Source of the DNA: Candidatus Poribacteria bacterium
Lineage (GTDB): Bacteria; Poribacteria; WGA-4E; PCPOR2b
Reading direction: 5' to 3'
Assembly: GCA_022822005.1 (NCBI GenBank)
Contig: JAJECO010000073.1
Span: forward strand, 1-57,858
DNA: 57,858 bases
Positions 36,595 through 44,282 of the stretch are shown here, one piece after another. The notes beneath the pieces were generated by a model. It saw nothing but the letters and a program-made list of their open reading frames with translations, was not told the DNA's origin and did no database searches. Positions within the stretch are counted from its first letter, which is position 1, and every line of letters starts with the position of its first letter. The position numbers and the translations under genes are program-made.

Positions 36595-37668
36595 CTAAAC
36601 GTCCATCAGTTCCGCAGACATGGATTCAACATCAACACGAGTGCTACTTCGCGCTGACGCAATGCACGCTTCCATCAATATCCATGTCCCCAACGTGCTT
36701 TCCTGTAACCATTTTCGATCCTTACCGGTGGAGATGGCGGCTGCAAAGGCATCGAACTGAAGCCGATCATCTTCAACGAGTCCGGGATGGAGGTCTTGAA
36801 GCTGGCATTCTTCAACACATTCGCCCTTACGGAAAAGTTGGAGATGCCCCGCATCCCGTCGAATATCCCCATCTTCCCCAAGAAATGTCCAATGACCGCT
36901 CCAGCCGAATGGGTTTGCATGTGAGGCGTTAGTTCCCGTATAGCAGAAAGGTGCGCCATTTGGATATTCCAGCAAAGCCTGAGCACCTGCTGTTCCCCAA
37001 ACACCGGTCTGAGCGATCTCACGGTCTTCCCGTTGATGGATTCGTGCTGTCACATATTTCGGGAGCCCTTTCGCTGCAACGAGTTGGTCCAGTTGATGTG
37101 CCGTAGCAGCGTGGAAGAAAATCCCCTCAACATAGGAGTCCGGATAACGTGAATTGTCCGCCCGCCAAAGATTTTGACGGATCCAAAATCGACATTCCCC
37201 ACCGAGCATTTCACCGATACCGTCCGCCCCGCGGAGCCATTCGCGCATCTTAGAAGCGGCTGGATTCCATCGCTTATTTTGGCCCTGTACCAATACCAGA
37301 TCCGGATGTGCCTTGTGAGTCTTGATAATTTCTCGGAACTCCTCTGACGTTGTTGCAATCGGTTTGACACACAGCGTGTGCATTCCAAGATTCAGGCTTT
37401 CGACGACCAGTTGTGCATGTACCGGCGTCGAGGCATAGATGAGGCACGCTTCCGCGCCGTGTCGCTCTCGTGCTGCTGTAATTGTGGTGTAGATCCGCTC
37501 ACCAAGCCCTTCAGGCACATCGCCCTCCAACGATGCCACCCCCTCTCGCGCCTCAGCGAGATTGATGTCGACGCAGGCGACGGGGGACAGCCCCTCACAA
37601 TTGACCAAGGCTTGAAGCCGTCCAAGGGCGAAGTGGGTGCAGCCCACATGAATAGTTGGTATAGCCAT
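36595..37668 (-). CDS. Gfo/Idh/MocA family oxidoreductase
   Basis: A 357-residue NAD(P)-dependent sugar/inositol-type dehydrogenase. The N-terminal Rossmann part has ACVDINLAEAREG and LIYASTPVHAQLVVESLNLGMHTLCVKPIATTSEEF; CVKPIA carries the conserved Lys of the family. The C-terminal alpha/beta domain has SYVEGIFFHAATAHQLDQL, with the His near the active site. AAGGAGG precedes the ATG. It is the second gene of a pair with the HpcH/HpaI gene, 35 bases apart. Confidence 0.88.
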   Translation of the reverse strand: MAIPTIHVGCTHFALGRLQALVNCEGLSPVACVDINLAEAREGVASLEGDVPEGLGERIYTTITAARERHGAEACLIYASTPVHAQLVVESLNLGMHTLCVKPIATTSEEFREIIKTHKAHPDLVLVQGQNKRWNPAASKMREWLRGADGIGEMLGGECRFWIRQNLWRADNSRYPDSYVEGIFFHAATAHQLDQLVAAKGLPKYVTARIHQREDREIAQTGVWGTAGAQALLEYPNGAPFCYTGTNASHANPFGWSGHWTFLGEDGDIRRDAGHLQLFRKGECVEECQLQDLHPGLVEDDRLQFDAFAAAISTGKDRKWLQESTLGTWILMEACIASARSSTRVDVESMSAELMDV

Positions 37669-37703
37669 GATTGCCTCCTTGTATAGGTCGCCAAAATTTA
37701 GTG

Positions 37704-38486
37704 CTACTCTCCCAAGGCTTCCCCAAAATCTTGGCTGCTGCTCTCCAACACAGCGGCGAGCCCGAAGTCTCCGCCGTAAGCCAGCAGCTGCGCTCCCAAT
37801 GCACGATACTGCTTAATCAGTTCAGGCGTTCCGGCGGGGATGCCCCAAGCGATGCCCTTTCTTCGAGCTACAACCGCAACTTGAGCGATAGCTTCATCAA
37901 GGCTAATCTGTGAGCCACCTTCACTTTGGTTCAGGCGCAGTCCGAGATCCCCGGGACCGACAAAGAGTGCGTCCACTCCCGGCACAGACGCAATCTCCTC
38001 GACGTTGGCGAGTGCCTCTGGTGTCTCGATTTGAATCGCGATGAAGGATTCTCTGTTGGCGTCATCGGTATAAGTGCTGTTGGGTTGCCACACCTCAAGG
38101 CCGTAATCACCATCCAGACCAGCCCCGTCCATGCCACGGTTTCCTATCGGCGGAAATTTCACAGCGTTCACAATACGCTGTGCCTCCTCCGCATCTGAAA
38201 CCAACGGCATCATCAAACCGGTCGCACCGTCCTCAAAATACCTATACAGCCTCGTCCGTTCTTGGGTAGGTGGACGTACCATGCAGTCAATATCGTTGTG
38301 GTAACACAGGCTCAACAGGCTCTGGACCTCGCGATCGGTCATTGCCCGGTGCTCTAAGTCTAACCAGATGACGTCGTAGCCGAAATGTGCAGCGTAACGC
38401 ACAAAAAATGGAAGGTAGTGTCCCAACCCACATACTCGGGCGCATCGGTTTTGCTGGATTTTGTTTAAGGTTCTGCTATTTCTCAT
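37704..38486 (-). CDS. HpcH/HpaI aldolase/citrate lyase family protein
   Basis: A 260-residue class II (metal-dependent) pyruvate-type aldolase. DVIWLDLEHRAMTDREV (near residues 37-53) has the conserved Asp/Glu-His, the DCMVRPPTQERTRLYRYFEDGATGLMMPLV block matches the phosphate/pyruvate side, and IAIQIETPEALANVEEIASVPGVDALFVGPGDLG holds the metal-binding Glu and Asp. It cleaves or forms 2-keto-3-deoxy-type acids. ATG 38486 has GAGGAGG directly upstream. It probably acts in sugar-acid breakdown with the oxidoreductase downstream. Confidence 0.88.
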   Translation of the reverse strand: MRNSRTLNKIQQNRCARVCGLGHYLPFFVRYAAHFGYDVIWLDLEHRAMTDREVQSLLSLCYHNDIDCMVRPPTQERTRLYRYFEDGATGLMMPLVSDAEEAQRIVNAVKFPPIGNRGMDGAGLDGDYGLEVWQPNSTYTDDANRESFIAIQIETPEALANVEEIASVPGVDALFVGPGDLGLRLNQSEGGSQISLDEAIAQVAVVARRKGIAWGIPAGTPELIKQYRALGAQLLAYGGDFGLAAVLESSSQDFGEALGE

Positions 38487-38640
38487 ATTCCTCCTCATTT
38501 GGGTTAAGGAAATTTAGTTCTCCTGTAGGAGGGATCTCCGAATCCCGATCTCTCGATCCTCACTTTCTGCTCAGACAGGGAGAAAAACGAAAACTATGGT
38601 AGATTTTACAATTACTTAGACATTCCCACTGCACAGCCAA

Positions 38641-38670
38641 CCCCCTAAATCCCCCTTGTCAGGGGGACTT
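38641..38670. repeat. Short G/C-run hairpin repeat
   Basis: CCCCCTAAAT then CCCCCTTGTCAGGGGGACTT: a six-bp CCCCCT/AGGGGG stem. This kind of element is scattered in many bacterial genomes between genes; it lies upstream of the HpcH/HpaI gene. Confidence 0.6.
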
Positions 38671-38738
38671 TGGAAACCTCTCGAAGGTCGGAGTTATGGG
38701 TAGTGTTTACTTATTTCTATAATTCACCATAAATCACC

Positions 38739-39614
38739 CTAGTCACAGGTAAAGATGGTTCCCACAAGCCAATCTGTTACACCGGGGTACTGATCGAGAT
38801 CTAAAACAAATTCCTGTCCCCGACTAGCGCTCTGTAGGTAGGTGTGGTGACCATCATGATTCCAGCGGTCAGGTTTGGGGTGATAGGTAAGCGGGGGCTT
38901 GTTGTTGTCGGGATAGAAAGCCCGGGGCAATCGCCAATCTGTCACCCCGGATCCATCCGGGTTTGTCAAAACCAACCGTTCGTGAAACTTCGGGAAACAC
39001 CCCGCCCCTGGTGCTATCGATCTATTGCCCAAGCGCAACTCCTCAGACGCAATATAGAGGGTATTGGCTGGATTTCTACCCCGTGAGGGATGCCGATGTG
39101 GATGGTAGCGTGACCATGAGAGTTCATCTTTCGCAAGCTCATCGACCTTACGAATTTTCCCAATCTGAAGCCAACCCCATAGGATATGTTGCTTAGGGGT
39201 ATCTTTGACAAAGCACCACCCGCCAGAAGTTTTCTCAATCTTCTGGAAGAGGCCGAAAAACAGGAACAGATCGCCGATGCATACGTTTTGGTTTTCTAGA
39301 TGACCTTGGGCTGCGCCCGACTGGCCAAATAGCGGGCGCCAGCCTCTCTTCCGTGGTGAGTAAGCTGAACGATTTATATCCGGATCTAAGTGAGCACGGC
39401 ACTTGGAACCAATGCGATCTTTAGGTTTGCGTCCGCGGGTAAGATCTTTGACCATCTTCCCAATATTCGTGTTGCCATGCCTAATATCGCGGTATCTAAT
39501 TTTTGAATACCGGCCGGGTATCGGCAGGGAATATATCGTGCCGTCAGGAAAAATAGGGCTGGGGCAACCTCCCGACTGCGAATCGAATCCCTTTCTGCTG
39601 AGAATGAGTTTCAT
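38739..39614 (-). CDS. Nmad3 (nucleotide modification associated domain 3) family protein
   Basis: A 291-residue protein. The opening MKLILSRKGFDSQSGGCPSP and PDGTIYSLPIP match my recollection of the Nmad3 family, proposed from comparative genomics to act with DNA base hypermodification; no enzyme activity is established. Later motifs are HLDPDINRSAYSPRKRGWRPLFGQ, GDLFLFFGLF, WGWLQIGKI and NTLYIASEEL. The start ATG 39614 begins the recognised motif; a TTG at 39656 would add 14 residues. There is no base-modification gene beside it. Confidence 0.75.
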   Translation of the reverse strand: MKLILSRKGFDSQSGGCPSPIFPDGTIYSLPIPGRYSKIRYRDIRHGNTNIGKMVKDLTRGRKPKDRIGSKCRAHLDPDINRSAYSPRKRGWRPLFGQSGAAQGHLENQNVCIGDLFLFFGLFQKIEKTSGGWCFVKDTPKQHILWGWLQIGKIRKVDELAKDELSWSRYHPHRHPSRGRNPANTLYIASEELRLGNRSIAPGAGCFPKFHERLVLTNPDGSGVTDWRLPRAFYPDNNKPPLTYHPKPDRWNHDGHHTYLQSASRGQEFVLDLDQYPGVTDWLVGTIFTCD

Positions 39615-40080
39615 GTGTGATGGATTCCCCACTAAATTCAAAATTTCCCCAACCAAAAAGGCTAGGTGCTGTTGAGATGTAGTGTCGAGATATGAATCTC
39701 GACCTGCGGACTATCTGCCGGTACTGGACCGATCGAGAGGGTCGGGCAAGATGCCCGACCTACGGGTCTGGTGTTAGGTTTCACTTTATCCATACTATAA
39801 GGGGCGGTATTGAAAGGTGTAGCTTCTATTGTACTTGAGAGGAATTCGCTTTTACCGTTCAACCCAACCTACGTGCTATTTCTTAACATGAGTAAAGATG
39901 TTTTCCATTATAACCGATTCTTATCGCGAAAAGACACCTAAATCTAATCACCCTTTTTATAGCCAAAAAGTCCCCATGAGCCCCCCGACTTTTTCGTTGC
40001 GGAAATGGAGGGACTTTGCTATGATACCGGGAAACAGAGCCGAATCATAAATCCATTTTTCAGGCACACCGGAGGACTCA
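39615..40080. other. Intergenic region with small hairpin repeats
   Basis: About 466 bases between divergent genes. GTCGAGAT (39684-39691)/ATCTCGAC (39696-39703) is a perfect eight-bp hairpin, and CGGGCAAGATGCCCG near 39743 is another that recurs at 12443. No open frame here looks like a gene. The promoter of the TPP-enzyme gene presumably lies at the right end. Confidence 0.5.
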
Positions 40081-41814
40081 ATGCGAAAAACGATTAGCGG
40101 TACAGGCGGTATGATTCTAACCAAAATGCTCAAGGAATGCGGCGTCGAATATCTCTTCACCAACCCCGGTTCGGCAGAAACGGGATTATTTGCAGCTGTC
40201 GCGGAGGACGGGGATTTAAGGATTGCTATGGCGAAACATGAGGGGTTAGTTTCCGCCATGGCGGATGGATACTACCGCACCAGTGGCAAAGTAGGCGTGG
40301 CTATCGCCCATGTGACCGGCGGTTCGCTTCAGATGGCGGGTCAGCTCTATAACGCCCAGATGGCGGGGTCGGCGGTGGTTGTCATCGCTGGGGATTGGAC
40401 AATGGAGGTCCAGGATTTTCGAGGGTTAACCCCCTTTCCCGGACTGAGTCAGGCGGAACTGATGCGCGGCGTGACGAAAGAGGCGCGTTGTGCCTATCAA
40501 GTGAGCTATCAGCCGGAGGCGCTTACGGTCGCAACAGCGAGGGCAATGCGGGAGGCGACGAACCCACCCACGGGTCCCGTTTTTATCTCAGTCAACGCGA
40601 ATCTGCTCAATCAGGAAGGGCTTGAGGCGGAAATTGGAGAAGGGGCAGGTTATCAGATTGAAGGACCGGGGGCAGCGCGTCCTCAAACAATCGAGGCGAT
40701 TGCTCGAAAACTTGGCGAGTGTAGCTGTCCCGCATTGATGTTTGGTGATGATGTCTGGAACCAGAACGCACAAGCCGAAGCGGTACAACTGGCGGAATTG
40801 ATTGGCTCCCCGGTGTTCAGCAGCCGACAAACCAACGCTAACTTCCCAACGCACCATCCGTTGTCTTGTGGTGGCTATCCGGTCGAGAAGGAATTCTCTG
40901 AAGTAACCGGCTTGCAACCCGATCTTCTGTTCATGGTGGGTTGCCGGGGGCTGCATGGGGCGGCGGAGGAACCGACCGTGATGCAGATTGGTCCTAATCC
41001 AACGCTGATGGGGCGACACTATCCGCTCGATCTGGCTGCCCAATGTAACCTAAAAGATACTTTACCCCTTCTTTGTGAGTCGATCACGAACCTGTACGGG
41101 TCGGATACCATTGAATTGTGGCGGAACCAGCGCGGCAAAGTCTCAACTTACGCAAAGCGCCTGATTGAACGCGAGGAGGCGGTGGTGCGGGAACATGCGG
41201 ACGACGGAGTGATTCACCCCAGTCTGCTGGAAGCACAGATGGCAACGCTTCTGCCGAAGGATTCGATAATCATTGGCGAAAATCCAACCGCCCGGACAAC
41301 CCTGTTGCCATTTGGGCATGAGCAGATGTGGCGTTTCGGCGGCGGCGGTGGTTCGCTCGGTTGGGCGGTCGGCGGTGCGATCGGCGCGAAGATCGGAATC
41401 GGAGACGAGAGACCCGTCGTGTTGAGCATCGGCGATGGCTCGCTCACCTATAGCGCAGCGGGGTTCTGGTCAATGGCTCGGTATAAGGCCCCTGTGTTGA
41501 CAGTTGTTTCGAATAACGAAAGTTATCAGGTGGTGCGGATAAATTGGGCGCGGGAGATGCCGGACAGCCAGATGGTGCAGGAGGGCAAATATCCCGGACT
41601 CTTCCTTGGAGGTCCCTCAATTGATTACGCTGGCCTCGCTCGCTCTCAGGGTGTGGATGGCGAACGGGTTACCGACCCGTCAGAGTTGGAAGCGGCGCTT
41701 AAGCGAGGGATTGACTGTATCACCAAAGAAAATCGACCATATCTACTTGATGTTGTTGTAGCGCGAGAAGGGATTGGTCATGATTCCGAATGGCATCAGG
41801 GCTGGCAGATGTAG
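40081..41814 (+). CDS. Thiamine-pyrophosphate-dependent enzyme (acetolactate synthase/benzoylformate decarboxylase family)
   Basis: A 577-residue three-domain TPP enzyme. The N-terminal domain has CGVEYLFTNPGSAETGLF and MAKHEGLVSAMADGYYR with the cofactor-activating Glu. The C-terminal domain has the TPP/Mg motif GDGSLTYSAAGFWSMARYKAPV ending in VVSNNESYQ (GDG-...-NN). The middle domain is poorly conserved. The family includes acetolactate synthases, 2-oxoacid decarboxylases and oxalyl-CoA decarboxylases; the substrate is not clear. GGAGG precedes the ATG. The TonB receptor gene begins 38 bases after it. Confidence 0.88.
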   Translation: MRKTISGTGGMILTKMLKECGVEYLFTNPGSAETGLFAAVAEDGDLRIAMAKHEGLVSAMADGYYRTSGKVGVAIAHVTGGSLQMAGQLYNAQMAGSAVVVIAGDWTMEVQDFRGLTPFPGLSQAELMRGVTKEARCAYQVSYQPEALTVATARAMREATNPPTGPVFISVNANLLNQEGLEAEIGEGAGYQIEGPGAARPQTIEAIARKLGECSCPALMFGDDVWNQNAQAEAVQLAELIGSPVFSSRQTNANFPTHHPLSCGGYPVEKEFSEVTGLQPDLLFMVGCRGLHGAAEEPTVMQIGPNPTLMGRHYPLDLAAQCNLKDTLPLLCESITNLYGSDTIELWRNQRGKVSTYAKRLIEREEAVVREHADDGVIHPSLLEAQMATLLPKDSIIIGENPTARTTLLPFGHEQMWRFGGGGGSLGWAVGGAIGAKIGIGDERPVVLSIGDGSLTYSAAGFWSMARYKAPVLTVVSNNESYQVVRINWAREMPDSQMVQEGKYPGLFLGGPSIDYAGLARSQGVDGERVTDPSELEAALKRGIDCITKENRPYLLDVVVAREGIGHDSEWHQGWQM

Positions 41815-41852
41815 GACAAATGTCGACGTTCGTTCAGTTTCGGAGGAAAAAT

Positions 41853-44087
41853 ATGGGTTTTGGTAGGCGGTTTTGTGCTTTGGCTTTCTCGGCGATGTTA
41901 TCTACATCCATCACAGTTCTTGCCGATGAAGAGATCGAAGAGGTTGTTATGATGGAGGAGGTCGTGGTTACGGCCCAAAAGCGCGAGCAACGGTCTTTTG
42001 ATGTGCCGCTCTCCATTTCGACGCTGCAGGGCGAAAAATCCGACGCTTTGCGCTCATCTGGTATGGATGTACGTTTCCTGTCGAACCGTACGCCCAGTTT
42101 GCAGATGGAGTCGTCGTTTGGGCGTGTCTTCCCTCGCTTCTATATTCGAGGTTTAGGTAATACTGATTTTGATCTCAATGCTTCGCAGCCGGTTTCCGTT
42201 CTTTACGATGGGATTGTGCTTGAGAATGCGCTGTTAAAGGGATTTCCCGCTTTCGATCTGGATCGAATTGAGGTGTTACGCGGTCCACAAGGCACACTGT
42301 TTGGGCGCAATACGCCCGCGGGTATTGTTAAGTTTGAGTCCGCGCGTCCCACACAGACATTGGAAGCGTATGGTCGGTTGAGTTATGGCCAGTTCAGTAG
42401 CAGTAATTTTGAGGGTGCGTTGTCAGGTCCAATTGTTCCGTCGGTGTTGTCCGCTCGACTATCACTGCTCGACCAACGGCGAGGCGACTGGATAGATAAC
42501 GTATACACGGGCGAAGATGATGCCGTGGGAGGATATCGAGATATTGCGGGCCGCCTACAGTTTTTGTGGACACCCACCCCGGAACTGGAAGCATGGGTCA
42601 AGCTCCATGCACGTGATCTCGACGGTACTGCGCGTCTGTTTCGCGCCAATACCCTGTTGAAGGGGCAGGGGGATTTCGTGTCAGATTTTGACCGAAGTCA
42701 TATCGCACATGACGGGCGGAATGAACAAACCTTGAGCACACAGGGCTTGGCGGCTGAGATCCGTTACGACATAGGGGATTTCCAGCTGGTTTCACTGACG
42801 GGGATGGAGCGACTCACCACCTTTTCGCGCGGAGACATTGACGGCGGATATGGCGCTATCTTCACCCCGCAGAGTGGTCCCGGCGAGATTCCTTTTCCTT
42901 CCGAAACTGCGTCCGGCATTCCCAAGCTGCGTCAGTTCAGTCAAGAAGTCCGCCTGGTGAGCACAGAACGCTACCGTTTTGCCTATCAGTTCGGTTTGTA
43001 CTATTTCCGCGAGTTTGTCGAGATGGAGGATTTCAACTACAATACCTTGGCTGGAGGCGAGCAGGACGGGAAGGTGCGTCAAGAGCAATTAGCCACCGCA
43101 GGGGCAGCGTTTGTGGCATCAACCATTCGATTAATGGAAAACCTGGAACTGGGAACGGGCTTACGATTGTCACATGACACGAAGGACTACACCGCATGGC
43201 GGGACGAGGCTCCCGCTGTTACGGAGGCAGGTCCACTCGGTCCCATCAACGAGAATCCTCAAGCCACAGTGTGGAGTGGTGATTTGAGTCTGCGTTATCG
43301 AGTCACCCCGAGTGCACAGACATATCTACGTGTAGCGCGTGGCTTTCGTGCTCCCAGCATACAAGGACGCCTGTTATTTGGCAATGAGGTCACGGTGGCG
43401 GATACCGAAACCATTCTGTCAGTCGAAGGTGGTACAAAATTGCGCTTATGGGGACAACGCCTGCGCTTGGATACCGCTCTGTTCCACTACTTTATGCAGG
43501 ATCAGCAACTCACTGCGGTCGGTGGAGAGACCAATTTCAACCGCCTGCTAAACGCTGAAAGCACCATCGGGCGCGGTGTTGAAACAGAGTTAGTCTTCGC
43601 ACCGAGCACCGCATTAGAGGTTACGGCGGGACTCAGCTATAACCAAACGCGCCTTGACGATCCGGATTTGGCTATACAGGGATGCGGCGCGCCGTGTACG
43701 GTTCTGGATTCGCCCGCATCTGCTGAAGGAGCTTTTTTGATTGACGGTAACGGTCTACCGCAGGCTCCGGGCTGGATCGCAGATGTGACGCTGCGTTATG
43801 CGCTTGATCTTCCGGGGGGTGTGCGCCTGATCGCCTCTACGGATTGGGCGTATCGGAGTCGTGTGCGCTTCTTTCTCTACGATTCCGTAGAATACGCTGA
43901 TGATTCGCTCTTGGAAGGTGGTCTTCGTCTTGCTTGTCTACTGCCTTACGGCGACACGGAAGTAGCGATTATAGGACGCAATATCCTCAACGACACCTCT
44001 CCCACCGGCGGTATCGACTTCAACAACCTGACCAGCTTTGTCAATGAACCCCGGTTCTGGGGACTGGAGGTAGTGCGACGTTTCTGA
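41853..44087 (+). CDS. TonB-dependent outer-membrane receptor
   Basis: A 744-residue outer-membrane transporter. A signal peptide (MGFGRRFCALAFSAMLSTSITVLA) is followed by EEVVVTAQKREQRSFDVPLS, the TonB-box/plug start. The plug has YIRGLGNTDFD and LRGPQGTLFGRNTPAG. The barrel ends in VVRRF with a terminal aromatic residue, the outer-membrane insertion signature. It imports a ligand using proton-motive force. ATG 41853 follows CGGAGG; the frame extends upstream into the TPP-enzyme gene without a good start. Coupling to the TPP-dependent enzyme suggests uptake of its substrate, but this is inference. Confidence 0.92.
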   Translation: MGFGRRFCALAFSAMLSTSITVLADEEIEEVVMMEEVVVTAQKREQRSFDVPLSISTLQGEKSDALRSSGMDVRFLSNRTPSLQMESSFGRVFPRFYIRGLGNTDFDLNASQPVSVLYDGIVLENALLKGFPAFDLDRIEVLRGPQGTLFGRNTPAGIVKFESARPTQTLEAYGRLSYGQFSSSNFEGALSGPIVPSVLSARLSLLDQRRGDWIDNVYTGEDDAVGGYRDIAGRLQFLWTPTPELEAWVKLHARDLDGTARLFRANTLLKGQGDFVSDFDRSHIAHDGRNEQTLSTQGLAAEIRYDIGDFQLVSLTGMERLTTFSRGDIDGGYGAIFTPQSGPGEIPFPSETASGIPKLRQFSQEVRLVSTERYRFAYQFGLYYFREFVEMEDFNYNTLAGGEQDGKVRQEQLATAGAAFVASTIRLMENLELGTGLRLSHDTKDYTAWRDEAPAVTEAGPLGPINENPQATVWSGDLSLRYRVTPSAQTYLRVARGFRAPSIQGRLLFGNEVTVADTETILSVEGGTKLRLWGQRLRLDTALFHYFMQDQQLTAVGGETNFNRLLNAESTIGRGVETELVFAPSTALEVTAGLSYNQTRLDDPDLAIQGCGAPCTVLDSPASAEGAFLIDGNGLPQAPGWIADVTLRYALDLPGGVRLIASTDWAYRSRVRFFLYDSVEYADDSLLEGGLRLACLLPYGDTEVAIIGRNILNDTSPTGGIDFNNLTSFVNEPRFWGLEVVRRF

Positions 44088-44132
44088 ACGATACTAGTAC
44101 TTCGTCAAATTGTGACAAGCCACTCACCGCTC

Positions 44133-44208
44133 GGCTTGGATAGACATATCCAAGCCATAAATACCCGGACGATAGTGCATCTGTGTAGTGGATTTGTCAA
44201 TCCACTAC
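44133..44208. repeat. Two perfect 10-bp hairpins
   Basis: GGCTTGGATA-gaca-TATCCAAGCC (44133-44156) and GTAGTGGATT-tgtc-AATCCACTAC (44185-44208). Both have four-base loops and different stems. They occupy the gap between the TonB receptor and metallophosphoesterase genes and may double as a weak terminator. Confidence 0.8.
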
Positions 44209-44282
44209 GAGCAGGACCATTAGCATTTACCTGACAGTGTACTAGCGTTTTCCTTCAATCCTCCGACGCTTGGCTATAAGAT

